From: Pseudomonas sp. FP2335
Lineage (GTDB): Bacteria > Pseudomonadota > Gammaproteobacteria > Pseudomonadales > Pseudomonadaceae
Length of the DNA: 64,000 bases
Reading direction: 5' to 3'
NCBI RefSeq assembly: GCF_030687535.1
Contig: NZ_CP117437.1
Location: 3,741,501-3,805,500 of the forward strand
Positions 45,016 through 53,860 of this stretch are shown here, piece after piece; within the stretch, counting starts at the first letter, position 1; every line of letters begins with the position of its first letter. Made by a program: the position numbers and the translations under genes. A model generated the notes under the pieces. It made no database searches, had not been told where the DNA came from, and saw only the letters and a list, made by a program, of their open reading frames with translations.

Positions 45016-46623
45016 ATGGCCACCTTGCATACCCAGCTCAACCCGCGCTCGGCGGAATTTGCCGCCAATAACGCGGCGATGCGCCAGCAGGTCGATGCCC
45101 TGCACACCCTGCTCGCCCACGTCAGACAAGGCGGCGGCGCGCAAGCCCAGGAGCGGCACACCTCACGCGGCAAACTGCTGCCGCGCGAGCGCATCAACCG
45201 CCTGCTCGACCCAGGCTCGCCCTTCCTCGAACTCAGCCAACTCGCCGCCCATCAGGTGTATGGCGAGGACGTACCCGCCGCCGGCGTGATTGCCGGGATC
45301 GGCCGCGTGGAGGGCGTCGAATGCATGATCGTCGCCAACGATGCCACCGTGAAAGGCGGCTCCTACTACCCGCTCACGGTGAAAAAACACCTGCGCGCCC
45401 AAACCATCGCCGAGCAGAACCGCCTGCCGTGCATCTACCTGGTGGACTCCGGCGGCGCCAACCTGCCGCGTCAGGATGAAGTGTTCCCTGACCGCGAGCA
45501 CTTCGGGCGGATCTTCTTCAACCAGGCCAACATGAGCGCCCAGGGCATCCCGCAGATCGCCGTGGTGATGGGCTCTTGCACCGCCGGCGGCGCGTATGTG
45601 CCGGCCATGGCAGACGAAGCGATCATGGTGCGCCAGCAAGCCACTATCTTTCTCGCCGGCCCTCCCTTGGTAAAGGCCGCCACGGGTGAAGTGGTGAGTG
45701 CCGAAGACCTCGGCGGCGCCGATGTGCACTGCAAGATTTCCGGGGTGGCCGACCACTACGCCGACAACGACGAACACGCCCTTGCGCTGGCCCGGCGCAG
45801 CGTGGCCAACCTCAACTGGCGCAAACAGGGCGAGTTGCTGCAACGCACGCCCGTAGCGCCGTTGTACAGCGGCGAGGAGCTGTATGGCGTGATCCCCGCC
45901 GATGCCAAACAGCCGTTCGACGTGCGCGAAGTGATCGCACGGCTGGTGGATGGCTCGGTGTTCGATGAGTTCAAGGCGCTGTTCGGCACCACCCTGGTGT
46001 GCGGCTTTGCGCACCTGCACGGCTACCCGATAGCGATCCTGGCGAACAACGGCATCCTGTTCGCCGAAGCCGCGCAAAAAGGCGCGCACTTTATCGAGCT
46101 GGCCTGCCAGCGCGGCATTCCGCTGCTGTTTTTGCAGAACATCACCGGTTTCATGGTTGGCCAGAAATACGAAGCCGGCGGCATCGCCAAGCACGGCGCC
46201 AAGCTGGTCACGGCGGTGGCCTGCGCCAAGGTGCCGAAGTTCACGGTAATCATCGGCGGCAGCTTTGGTGCAGGTAACTACGGCATGTGCGGCCGCGCGT
46301 ATGACCCACGGTTCTTGTGGATGTGGCCGAACGCCCGCATTGGCGTGATGGGCGCTGAACAGGCCGCCGGGGTGCTGGTGCAGGTCAAGCGCGAGCAGGC
46401 CGAACGGGCCGGTAACGCCTTCAGTGCCGAGGAAGAACGAGCGATCAAGCAGCCGATCCTCGACCAGTATGAAACCCAGGGCCACCCCTACTATTCCAGC
46501 GCACGCCTGTGGGACGACGGTGTCATCGACCCGTTGCAAACCCGCGACGTGCTGGCCCTGGCCCTCTCTGCTGCGTTGAACGCCCCCATCGAGCCGAGCC
46601 GCTTCGGCGTGTTCCGCATGTAA
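45016..46623 (+). CDS. liuB: methylcrotonyl-CoA carboxylase, carboxyltransferase subunit
   Basis: A 535-residue carboxyltransferase with both crotonase-fold halves: [21 protein letters not shown] and [22 protein letters not shown] in the N-half; [25 protein letters not shown] and [25 protein letters not shown] in the C-half. It moves the carboxyl from biotin to 3-methylcrotonyl-CoA and forms the holoenzyme with LiuD. The length is normal for the family. Confidence 0.95.
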   Translation: MATLHTQLNPRSAEFAANNAAMRQQVDALHTLLAHVRQGGGAQAQERHTSRGKLLPRERINRLLDPGSPFLELSQLAAHQVYGEDVPAAGVIAGIGRVEGVECMIVANDATVKGGSYYPLTVKKHLRAQTIAEQNRLPCIYLVDSGGANLPRQDEVFPDREHFGRIFFNQANMSAQGIPQIAVVMGSCTAGGAYVPAMADEAIMVRQQATIFLAGPPLVKAATGEVVSAEDLGGADVHCKISGVADHYADNDEHALALARRSVANLNWRKQGELLQRTPVAPLYSGEELYGVIPADAKQPFDVREVIARLVDGSVFDEFKALFGTTLVCGFAHLHGYPIAILANNGILFAEAAQKGAHFIELACQRGIPLLFLQNITGFMVGQKYEAGGIAKHGAKLVTAVACAKVPKFTVIIGGSFGAGNYGMCGRAYDPRFLWMWPNARIGVMGAEQAAGVLVQVKREQAERAGNAFSAEEERAIKQPILDQYETQGHPYYSSARLWDDGVIDPLQTRDVLALALSAALNAPIEPSRFGVFRM

Positions 46624-46637
46624 ATGGAGCTGTACCC

Positions 46638-47444
46638 ATGAGCGATTTCAATACCCTCGAACTGATCACCGACAGCCGTGGTTTCGCCACGCTGTGGCTC
46701 AGTCGTGAAGCCAAGAACAACGCGTTCAACGCCGAGATGATCCGCGAACTGATCATTGCCCTCGACCGGGTACAGGGCGATCCAACCCTGCGCTTCCTGG
46801 TGTTGCGCGGGCGCGGCAGGCATTTCAGCGCAGGCGCCGACCTGGCCTGGATGCAGCAGTCAGCCGAACTGGATTACCACACCAACCTGGACGACGCCCG
46901 CGAACTGGCGGAGCTGATGTACAACCTGGCCAAGCTGAAGATCCCGACCCTGGCGGTGGTGCAAGGCGCGGCCTACGGCGGCGCGCTGGGCTTGATCAGT
47001 TGCTGCGACATGGCGATTGGCGCCGATGATGCGCAGTTCTGCCTGTCGGAAGTGCGCATCGGTCTGGCCCCCGCGGTGATCAGCCCATTCGTGGTCCAGG
47101 CCATCGGCGAACGTGCGGCACGGCGCTACGCCCTCACGGCCGAACGCTTTGGCGGCCAGCGCGCGCGGGAAATCGGCCTGCTGGCGGACAGTTATCCGGT
47201 TGCCGACCTCGACCTGCATGTCGAACTGTGGATCACCAATCTGTTGCAAAACAGCCCGGCGGCAATGCGCGCCAGCAAGGATTTGCTGCGTGAAGTGGGC
47301 AACGGCGCCCTCACCCCGGCGTTGCGGCGCTATTGCGAAAATGCCATCGCACGGATTCGCGTGAGTGCCGAGGGCCAGGAAGGCTTGCGTGCCTTCCTGC
47401 AAAAACGTCCGCCCAGCTGGCAAGCACAGGAGCCGCGCCCATGA
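46638..47444 (+). CDS. liuC: enoyl-CoA hydratase/isomerase of the liu pathway
   Basis: A protein of 268 residues from ATG 46638 (MSDFNTLELITDSRG), preceded by GGAG. Crotonase motifs are NNAFNAEMIREL, GRHFSAGADLAWM (oxyanion loop) and VQGAAYGGALGLISCCDMAIGADDAQFCLSEVRIGLAPAVI, with the catalytic Glu in the last. It hydrates 3-methylglutaconyl-CoA to HMG-CoA (or the related geranoyl intermediate). The stop overlaps liuD as ATGA. Confidence 0.93.
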   Translation: MSDFNTLELITDSRGFATLWLSREAKNNAFNAEMIRELIIALDRVQGDPTLRFLVLRGRGRHFSAGADLAWMQQSAELDYHTNLDDARELAELMYNLAKLKIPTLAVVQGAAYGGALGLISCCDMAIGADDAQFCLSEVRIGLAPAVISPFVVQAIGERAARRYALTAERFGGQRAREIGLLADSYPVADLDLHVELWITNLLQNSPAAMRASKDLLREVGNGALTPALRRYCENAIARIRVSAEGQEGLRAFLQKRPPSWQAQEPRP

Positions 47445-49366
47445 GTCCATTGACCACCGTACTAGTGGCCAATCGCGGTGAAATTGCCTGCCGCGTCATG
47501 CGTACCGCCAAGGCCATGGGTCTGACCACCGTGGCCGTGCACAGCGCCACCGACCGCGATGCGCGGCATAGTCGCGAGGCGGATATTCGGGTCGACCTGG
47601 GCGGCAGCAAGGCCACCGAGAGTTACCTGCAGATCGACAAACTGATCGCCGCCGCCCAGGCCAGCGGCGCCCAGGCGATTCATCCGGGCTATGGCTTCTT
47701 GTCGGAAAACGCCGCATTTGCCCGTGCGATTGAGGCCGCAGGCCTGATCTTTCTCGGCCCGCCCGCCTCGGCCATTGATGCGATGGGTAGCAAATCCGCC
47801 GCCAAGGCGCTGATGGAAACCGCCGGCGTGCCGCTGGTGCCGGGCTATCACGGCGCCGCCCAGGACCTGGAGACCTTCCGCGACGCGTGCGAGCGCATCG
47901 GCTACCCGGTATTGCTCAAGGCCACTGCCGGCGGTGGCGGCAAGGGCATGAAAGTGGTCGAGGACGTCAGCGGGCTCGCCGACGCCCTCGCCTCCGCACA
48001 GCGGGAGGCCTTGTCGTCGTTCGGCAATGGGCAGATGTTGGTCGAGAAATACCTGCTCAAGCCACGCCATGTGGAGATCCAGGTGTTTGCCGATCAGCAT
48101 GGGCATTGCCTGTACCTCAACGAGCGCGACTGCTCGATCCAGCGACGCCATCAAAAGGTCGTCGAGGAAGCCCCGGCGCCGGGCCTGAGTGTTGAACAGC
48201 GCAAGGCCATGGGCGAAGCGGCGGTGTGTGCGGCCCAGGCCATCGGTTACGTTGGGGCTGGCACCGTGGAGTTTCTGCTGGATGCACGCGGCGAGTTCTT
48301 CTTCATGGAGATGAACACGCGCCTGCAAGTGGAACATCCGGTGACCGAAGCGATCACCGGCCTCGATCTGGTGGCCTGGCAGATTCGCGTCGCCCAGGGC
48401 GAGGCGCTGCCCATCACCCAGGAACAGGTGCCGCTGATCGGGCATGCCATTGAAGTGCGGCTGTATGCCGAAGACCCGGCCAATGATTTCCTGCCGGCCA
48501 CCGGCCACCTGGCGCTGTACCGCGAATCCGCACCAGGCCCTGGGCGCCGGGTAGACAGCGGCGTCGCCCAAGGCGACAGCGTGTCGCCGTTCTACGATCC
48601 GATGCTCGGCAAGCTGATTGCCTGGGGCGAAGACCGTGAACAGGCGCGCCTGCGCTTGTTGAGCATGCTCGATGAATTTGCCGTCGGCGGGCTCAAGACC
48701 AACCTGGGCTTTTTGCGACGCATCATCGAACATCCGGCGTTTGCCGCGGCGCAGTTGGATACCGGGTTTATCCCGCGTTATCAGGATGCACTGCTACCGG
48801 AGCCAGGCGAGTTGAGCGATGTATTCTGGCAGGCGGCCGGCGCGGCCTTCATGCAGAGCCTGCCCAAGGCTGATGGGCCGTGGGCCGACACTCGCGGCTT
48901 TCGTGCCGGGCTGCCAGCCGAGGTCTCCCTGCATTTGAGCTGCAATGGCCAGGATCGGCTGGTGACACTGTCGACAGACGCGCCGCAGTTAAGCGGCGAA
49001 CAGTTGCTGATCGAACACCAGGGCGTGCGTCGCGCCCATCTGGCCGTACGCAGCGCCGACACCCTGTACCTGCGCTGGGACGGCCAGATGCATGCGGTCA
49101 GCCTGTTTGACCCGATTGCGGCGGTCGAAGCCGGTCAGTCGCACCAGGGCGGCCTCACGGCGCCGATGAACGGAAGTATCGTGCGGGTGCTGGTCGAGGT
49201 TGGCCAAACCGTCGAGGCTGGCACGCAATTGGTGGTGCTGGAGGCGATGAAGATGGAACACAGCATCCGCGCGCCCCAGGCCGGGGTGATCAAGGCACTG
49301 TTCTGCGAAGAAGGCGAAATGGTTGCTGAAGGTTGCGCGCTGGTGGAGCTCGCCACGGCGGACTAA
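47441..49366 (+). CDS. liuD: methylcrotonyl-CoA carboxylase, biotin-containing subunit
   Basis: A protein of 641 residues from ATG 47441 (MSPLTTVLVANRGEIACRV). The biotin carboxylase part shows ATAGGGGKGMKVV (ATP loop), ERDCSIQRRHQKVVEEAP and MNTRLQVEHPVTEAITG; the C-terminal BCCP domain has LVVLEAMKMEHSIRAP with the biotinyl-Lys. It carboxylates biotin with ATP and bicarbonate and passes it to LiuB. It ends four bases inside the convergent repressor gene. Confidence 0.95.
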   Translation: MSPLTTVLVANRGEIACRVMRTAKAMGLTTVAVHSATDRDARHSREADIRVDLGGSKATESYLQIDKLIAAAQASGAQAIHPGYGFLSENAAFARAIEAAGLIFLGPPASAIDAMGSKSAAKALMETAGVPLVPGYHGAAQDLETFRDACERIGYPVLLKATAGGGGKGMKVVEDVSGLADALASAQREALSSFGNGQMLVEKYLLKPRHVEIQVFADQHGHCLYLNERDCSIQRRHQKVVEEAPAPGLSVEQRKAMGEAAVCAAQAIGYVGAGTVEFLLDARGEFFFMEMNTRLQVEHPVTEAITGLDLVAWQIRVAQGEALPITQEQVPLIGHAIEVRLYAEDPANDFLPATGHLALYRESAPGPGRRVDSGVAQGDSVSPFYDPMLGKLIAWGEDREQARLRLLSMLDEFAVGGLKTNLGFLRRIIEHPAFAAAQLDTGFIPRYQDALLPEPGELSDVFWQAAGAAFMQSLPKADGPWADTRGFRAGLPAEVSLHLSCNGQDRLVTLSTDAPQLSGEQLLIEHQGVRRAHLAVRSADTLYLRWDGQMHAVSLFDPIAAVEAGQSHQGGLTAPMNGSIVRVLVEVGQTVEAGTQLVVLEAMKMEHSIRAPQAGVIKALFCEEGEMVAEGCALVELATAD

Positions 49367-49998
49367 AACTTCACCGTGGCCTGCACCACCACGCCCAGGA
49401 TGCGGCAATCCGCGCTGAACAGCTGCTTGGGATAGGTGGGATTGAGCGGCACCAGGTACAACTGGCCGCTCTCTTGCACCAACTGGCGGAAGGTGGCCTG
49501 GGGGCTGTCGGCCCATTGTGCGACCACCAGCTTGCCCGGTTCGGGGGTGATGGCCGGGTCCACCAGGATCAGCATGCCCGCGCTGATGCTCAAGCCGCTG
49601 GGCGCGGTCATGGCATCGCCCGTGACCGGCAGCCAGAAGGCGGCGCCCCGGGCGTGGTAATCCGTCGGTTCGAAGCGTGGCGCGGCATAGGTCCCGCGCT
49701 CCTCGCGCACTTCACACAGGCCTTTCCAATCGCTGACCGGGTAGCGGAAATACGGGTTGTACTTGCCGGTCGCCGCCGGTGCTTCAGCGCTGCGTTCGCG
49801 AATGTGCAGCGTCACCTCCAGGTCACCCAGGCCCAGCTCGGCCAGCACCCGATTCATATCTGCCACGCGCGGCGTGCGACGCTTCGTCAACCAGTGGCCG
49901 ACGCCCCCCTGGCTCATGCCCAGGCGCTTGGCCAGTTCGGTTTGGGAGACCTTGGCGTCTTCCATGTTGGCTTTGACCAACGCTATCCATTTATCCAT
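49363..49998 (-). CDS. XRE-type repressor with inactive S24/LexA-like peptidase domain
   Basis: A protein of 211 residues from ATG 49998 (MDKWIALVKANMEDAK); the open frame reaches 50112. N-terminal XRE HTH (SQTELAKRLGMSQGGVGHWLTKRRTPRV, about 19-46), C-terminal S24 fold (VTGDAMTAPSG...GMLILVDP, ATFRQLVQESG, LVPLNPTYP, CRILGVVVQ). In self-cleaving repressors of this type the catalytic Ser sits in GDSM and the Lys in ATFK; here they are Ala129 (GCC codon) and Arg171 (CGC codon). It therefore resembles a phage CI-type repressor that cannot self-cleave in the SOS response. It is divergent from the DUF3077 gene, which it probably regulates. Confidence 0.85.
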   Translation of the reverse strand: MDKWIALVKANMEDAKVSQTELAKRLGMSQGGVGHWLTKRRTPRVADMNRVLAELGLGDLEVTLHIRERSAEAPAATGKYNPYFRYPVSDWKGLCEVREERGTYAAPRFEPTDYHARGAAFWLPVTGDAMTAPSGLSISAGMLILVDPAITPEPGKLVVAQWADSPQATFRQLVQESGQLYLVPLNPTYPKQLFSADCRILGVVVQATVKF

Positions 49999-50072
49999 GG
50001 GGCCTGAGCATACGGCAGGCATATTCCAGGGCAATAAACAGTTTGTAGTAATCCATAAAACGACATAAATAC

Positions 50073-50085
50073 GATACGTACTATC
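50073..50085. promoter_or_regulatory. possible operator between the repressor and DUF3077 genes
   Basis: GATACGTACTATC has GATA/TATC ends in inverted orientation and lies in the 131-bp divergent region. The symmetry is limited (8 of 13), so this is only a candidate for the XRE repressor. Confidence 0.3.
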
Positions 50086-50129
50086 ATCGGACATAAGGTT
50101 TTCGCCCCCCACACGGAGTACCGCCCCTT

Positions 50130-50480
50130 ATGACGACAAGCCTGTATTCACTGCCCGACACAACCGAAACCGACGACCCGCTGGACATGCGCAGCAGCGG
50201 CGCCGCCCAGCGCGCGCTGGACTATTACTTGAAAGAAGATATGTCGACATCGATCCAGGACGACATCCTGTTCCGCGTCAAATCCGGCATCAGCCAGGAG
50301 GAAGCACTGGTGCATGCCTCGGATTTGTTGCGCAGTGCGGCCGCCACCGCGTATGAATCGGCGAACAGCCATCAAGGCAACCAGCGGGACCTGGCGTTTT
50401 CAGTGGTGTATTTGATTGATATGGCAAAGGCGATGGTGGAGCGGTCGTTGCAGGTGCCAGAAGCCCAGGCGAACGTTTAG
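50130..50480 (+). CDS. DUF3077-family small protein
   Basis: A 116-residue protein with the pattern I associate with DUF3077, a family found in Pseudomonas: ILFRVKSGISQEEALVHASDLLRSA and LAFSVVYLIDMAKAMVE. There is no signal peptide or TM segment; predicted helical and cytosolic. It is divergent from the S24-fold repressor, which suggests they form a regulator-target pair. The function is not known to me. Confidence 0.75.
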   Translation: MTTSLYSLPDTTETDDPLDMRSSGAAQRALDYYLKEDMSTSIQDDILFRVKSGISQEEALVHASDLLRSAAATAYESANSHQGNQRDLAFSVVYLIDMAKAMVERSLQVPEAQANV

Positions 50481-50522
50481 CGGGCACGCGGGAAAATATT
50501 TCTATCCCACGGATAAAAACAT

Positions 50523-50555
50523 TTGACTTGCAAATGATAATGATTATTATTGGAC
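50523..50555 (+). promoter_or_regulatory. Fur-controlled promoter of prrF
   Basis: TTGACT (50523-50528) and TATTAT (50545-50550) with a 16-bp spacer. Overlapping the spacer and -10 is AAATGATAATGATTATTATT, a close match to the Fur box built from GATAAT/ATTATC units. Repression by Fur with iron is expected. Confidence 0.85.
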
Positions 50556-50556
50556 C

Positions 50557-50672
50557 CAGCTGATCGCGAGATCAGTCGATAGACCAAGGGACCTTAGGTC
50601 GGACTCTTGGAATATCTCCTCATCAGGCTAATCACGGTTTTTGACCCGGCTCTTTGGCCGGGTCTTTTTTTT
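50557..50672 (+). ncRNA. prrF: PrrF iron-responsive small RNA
   Basis: An RNA of about 115 nt. It begins with a region like CTGATCGCGAGATCAG, which folds on itself, then the core TCTCCTCATCAGGCTAATCACGG that is the conserved pairing part of PrrF RNAs, and ends with the terminator. In Pseudomonas, PrrF RNAs are made when iron is low and, with Hfq, silence mRNAs of iron-containing proteins. A single copy is seen here, not the tandem pair of P. aeruginosa. Identification rests on the Fur promoter plus the remembered core sequence. Confidence 0.87.
50643..50672 (+). terminator. Rho-independent terminator of prrF
   Basis: Stem GACCCGGC/GCCGGGTC, 6-base loop TCTTTG, followed by eight T. A textbook intrinsic terminator. 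Confidence 0.92.
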
Positions 50673-50947
50673 GCCAGTTTCCCTGGCATGGCTTCAGGCT
50701 AATGAAGACTGTGTGTTGCTTGATGGCGCGCATGGTAGCAAAAGACCATCGCGAAAAGAAAGCCGAACGAACGCCCTGCGTCGGATCTCTGCGAATTAGC
50801 GCTTGAGAATCAATCTCATAGATTCTAAGCTGCTGCGGCGTCATGGACGACGCCCCCCCCTTCTCCATGCAACAATTTTGCATCAAGATTTTGCCCGACT
50901 CCTGTGTAAGATACCTGCCACAACACTCATACTCAGGCAATCAGACT

Positions 50948-52099
50948 ATGACCGTGGCCTTGACCTCCATCCGGATCAGCACCGACTTCGACAGTGGCAA
51001 TATCCAGGTGCTCGACGCCAGCGATTCCTATCAGTTGTTGCTCGCCATCAAACCCGACACCCGCAGCCCGCATTTCCAATGGTTCCACTTCAAGGCCGAA
51101 GGCATGCATGTGGGCCACACCCACACCTTCCGCCTGAGCAACGCGAGCCAGTCTTCCTATAAGCACGCGTGGAGCGGCTACAACGCCGTGGCGTCCTACG
51201 ACCATATCAACTGGTTCCGCGTGCCCACGCGTTTTGATGGCGACCTCTTGCACATCAGCCTCGAAACCCGTGAGAAACACGCCTGGTTTGCCTATTTCGA
51301 ACCCTATAGCCGTGAGCGCCACGACTGGCTGATCGAACAGGCCCTGACCCGTGCGGGCACCCAGTTGCTGGCCACCGGAAAAAGTGTCGAAGGCCGCGAC
51401 ATTCAGTTGCTGCGCCGTGGCAAAGGCGGCGAAGGCCGACGCAAGGTGTGGATCATCGCCCAACAACATCCCGGCGAACACATGGCCGAATGGTTCATGG
51501 AAGGCATCATCGAACGCCTGCAACAGGACGGCGACATCGAGCTGAAAAAACTGCTGAAAGTCGCCGACCTGTACCTGGTGCCCAACATGAACCCTGACGG
51601 TGCATTCCACGGCCACTTGCGCACCAACGCCATGGGCCAGGACCTCAACCGAGCCTGGCAAAGCGCCAGCGAAGAACTCAGCCCGGAAGTCTTCTTCGTC
51701 CAGCAACAGATGGAGAAGTACGGCGTCGACCTGTTCCTCGACATCCACGGCGACGAAGAAATCCCCTACGTGTTCACCGCTGGCTGCGAAGGCAACCCAG
51801 GTTACACGCCGCGTATAGAAGCCTTGGAAAAACACTTTCGCAGTCACCTGAGCGCCCTGACCCGCGACTTCCAGACCACCCACGGCTACACCCGCGACCT
51901 GCCGGGCGAAGCCAACATGACCCTGGCCTGCAATGCCGTTGGGGAAAAGTACGACTGCCTGTCGCTGACCCTGGAAATGCCGTTCAAGGACAACGACGAC
52001 GCGCCCAACCCGCACACTGGCTGGTCGGGCAAACGTTCGATGCAGTTGGGCAAGGATGTGTTGAGCACCGTCGCCGACATCGTCAGCGTTTTGCGCTGA
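50948..52099 (+). CDS. M14-family cytosolic-type zinc carboxypeptidase
   Basis: A protein of 383 residues from ATG 50948 (MTVALTSIRISTDFDSGNIQV); the frame is open from 50843. It has an N-terminal beta domain (about 1-115) as in cytosolic carboxypeptidases, then the M14 fold: WIIAQQHPGEHMAEW (zinc HxxE), NMNPDGAFHGHLRTNAMGQDLNRAW (with Arg for the carboxylate), FLDIHGDEE (third zinc ligand) and LEMPF with the catalytic Glu. There is no signal peptide. It trims C-terminal residues from an unknown protein or peptide. A small palindrome TGAGAATCAATCTCA lies at 50804-50818 upstream. Its 3' end overlaps the convergent cytochrome gene by 17 nt. Confidence 0.88.
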   Translation: MTVALTSIRISTDFDSGNIQVLDASDSYQLLLAIKPDTRSPHFQWFHFKAEGMHVGHTHTFRLSNASQSSYKHAWSGYNAVASYDHINWFRVPTRFDGDLLHISLETREKHAWFAYFEPYSRERHDWLIEQALTRAGTQLLATGKSVEGRDIQLLRRGKGGEGRRKVWIIAQQHPGEHMAEWFMEGIIERLQQDGDIELKKLLKVADLYLVPNMNPDGAFHGHLRTNAMGQDLNRAWQSASEELSPEVFFVQQQMEKYGVDLFLDIHGDEEIPYVFTAGCEGNPGYTPRIEALEKHFRSHLSALTRDFQTTHGYTRDLPGEANMTLACNAVGEKYDCLSLTLEMPFKDNDDAPNPHTGWSGKRSMQLGKDVLSTVADIVSVLR

Positions 52100-52628
52100 C
52101 GCCTGTCATGCTGCGCAGCACGCCATCGCGGCGGATCAGCCCGTGGAACAACGCCGCCGCCAGGTGCAACAGCACCGTCAGGAACAACAGGTAGGCGAGA
52201 AAGCCATGGGCCTTGCGCAGCACTGCGAACAACGGTGCATTTGCCGCCACCAGCGCGGGCAATTGCACCGAGCTGCCGAGCATCACCGGGTCGCCGGCGG
52301 CCGAGATCATCGCCCAGCCCAGCAGCGGCAACACCAGCATCAAGCCGTACAACATCCAGTGGGACGCCTTGGCTGCCAGCACTTGCCACATCGGCAAATC
52401 GGCAGGCAACGGCGGTTGGCGCGTGGAAAAGCGCACCACCAAACGCACGATCACTAGCGCCAGAATCGCTATCCCCAACGGCTTATGCAGATGGATCAAC
52501 CACTCGTGCCGCTGCGACACTGACGCCGCCAGCCCCGCGCCGATAAACAGCATGGCGATGACCATCAGCGCCATCACCCAGTGCAGCAAGCGCGCCAATG
52601 GCGCAAAAAACCGCGGTTGGGCATTCAT
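52083..52628 (-). CDS. cytochrome b561, partner of the catalase-like protein
   Basis: A 181-residue membrane protein with four TM helices: LLHWVMALMVIAMLFIGAGL (heme His), HLHKPLGIAILALVIVRLVV, MLYGLMLVLPLLGWAMI and HGFLAYLLFLTVLLHLAAALFHGLI (heme His). It belongs to the bacterial cytochrome b561 family, which moves electrons from quinol. It overlaps the catalase-like gene as ATGA, so it probably supplies electrons to that periplasmic heme protein. Confidence 0.88.
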   Translation of the reverse strand: MNAQPRFFAPLARLLHWVMALMVIAMLFIGAGLAASVSQRHEWLIHLHKPLGIAILALVIVRLVVRFSTRQPPLPADLPMWQVLAAKASHWMLYGLMLVLPLLGWAMISAAGDPVMLGSSVQLPALVAANAPLFAVLRKAHGFLAYLLFLTVLLHLAAALFHGLIRRDGVLRSMTGVSAKR

Positions 52629-53707
52629 GGCTTCGACTCCTGAGGGGCACGGTGCAGCGGGCTGACTTCACCGGCACGGCGCAGATATGAACTGGCATAC
52701 GCCGCCGAACGTGCGGCCAACAGCGGATCATTGGAGGCTTCGATACCGCTGGGCAAAATCAGCGGGTCGAAGTTGATGTCGCGACAATCGCCGTTCGCTT
52801 GCGGCTGGCTGCTCTGCAACACCAGCGTCCCGGCGTTCAGCACCTTGTGCGCGCCTGCCCAGGTCTTGCTCGCGTCGTCCAGCGGGTCGCCGGGGTTGGC
52901 CAGGGCCATGTTCAACTGCCAACGCAGGGGGCCAGCGCCTAGACGCTGCACCAGGTCCTGCTCAAGAAAATCAGGCCCCGCCGGCGCGGTATCACCCGCT
53001 GCATCCTGACTCAGCGGCACCATTGCCCAACGCACGGCCTGGCGCTTGCCATCGGCGTCCACCAGATAAAACGCATTGATCCCGTTGTAAGTTTCGGTCG
53101 CATAGCTGGCCGACGGCTTGGCCGTCTTGACCCACGCCAGAAACGCCGCCGTCTCCGGATGCGTGGCGAAAAATGCGGGCATGCTCGACGGGTTCGGCTT
53201 GCCGGTAGCCGGGTCCGGCGCGCCGGCCTTGAGCAGCGCGTAAAAAGCCTCGGGCGTACCCACCGGGAATACCGGCATGCTGTTCATCCCGGTGCGCCAT
53301 TGCTGGCCGTTGGCCTGAGTGAATTGCACGGCAAAACTGCGGATCGGCACACTGCTGTCCGGCGCATACGGGTTGCCGCTGGGCAAGGCAAAACGGCCAA
53401 TGACCGGAGTCTTGGCCGCACTGAATACCTGTGCGCTGGAATAGGCACGTGCCTCGGGGCTACTTTCGAAATAACCCGCAACGCATACGCCCTTGGCATG
53501 GTTACGCCGGAAACCCGGGTGCACACCGTTGTTGGTTTCCAAGGCATTCACCAAGGTTTTCGGACGCAGGCGTTGTGGGTCGAGCGTGCCGTTGACGTAG
53601 GCAAACGCCCCGGCCACCAGCGCGACCACGGCACCGATACCGGCGAGTCGCGCGATCAGGCTCGCCGTACTCAACGGGGGACGGGGTGGTGATGAGTGAT
53701 CTACCAT
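52625..53707 (-). CDS. catalase-family heme peroxidase (SrpA-like), membrane-anchored
   Basis: A 360-residue protein with an N-terminal membrane anchor or uncleaved signal (ASLIARLAGIGAVVALVAGAFAYV) and a compact catalase fold: RRNHAKGVCVAGYFESS carries the distal His, FALPSGNPYAPDSSVPIRSFAVQF the core, and AARSAAYASSYLRR the proximal Arg/Tyr area. Such small catalase-like proteins act as peroxidases. The ATG has GGAG seven bases upstream. First gene of a two-gene operon with cytochrome b561, divergent from an ECF sigma factor. Confidence 0.87.
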   Translation of the reverse strand: MVDHSSPPRPPLSTASLIARLAGIGAVVALVAGAFAYVNGTLDPQRLRPKTLVNALETNNGVHPGFRRNHAKGVCVAGYFESSPEARAYSSAQVFSAAKTPVIGRFALPSGNPYAPDSSVPIRSFAVQFTQANGQQWRTGMNSMPVFPVGTPEAFYALLKAGAPDPATGKPNPSSMPAFFATHPETAAFLAWVKTAKPSASYATETYNGINAFYLVDADGKRQAVRWAMVPLSQDAAGDTAPAGPDFLEQDLVQRLGAGPLRWQLNMALANPGDPLDDASKTWAGAHKVLNAGTLVLQSSQPQANGDCRDINFDPLILPSGIEASNDPLLAARSAAYASSYLRRAGEVSPLHRAPQESKP

Positions 53708-53763
53708 GAAGGAACTCCAGGGCCAGGGGCCTCAGGGGGGTGGAACATAAGGTCGGAGCATTA

Positions 53764-53790
53764 GGACGAACGCCAACCGCCTCTATTCCC
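53764..53790 (-). promoter_or_regulatory. ECF-type promoter of the catalase-like operon
   Basis: Minus-strand GGGAATA (53790-53784), 15 bp, CGTCC (53768-53764). The same hexamers and spacing occur in the opposite promoter of the sigma factor gene, suggesting both are read by this sigma factor. Confidence 0.65.
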
Positions 53791-53817
53791 TGGCCATTGA
53801 CTTAATTTTCCGGCCCC

Positions 53818-53845
53818 GGGAATAACCGCCAACGCCGGACGTCTC
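53818..53845 (+). promoter_or_regulatory. ECF-type promoter of the sigma/anti-sigma operon
   Basis: GGGAATA (53818-53824), 15 bp, CGTCTC (53840-53845), 15 bp before the sigma ATG. Matches the divergent promoter, in keeping with autoregulation. Confidence 0.65.
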
Positions 53846-53860
53846 TCTAGTCCCAGCGCA

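Noticed and set aside
49363..50480. A prophage remnant around the CI-like repressor
   Set aside because: No integrase, structural or lysis genes, attachment repeats or composition shift were seen next to the repressor; only the repressor and a DUF3077 gene are present.
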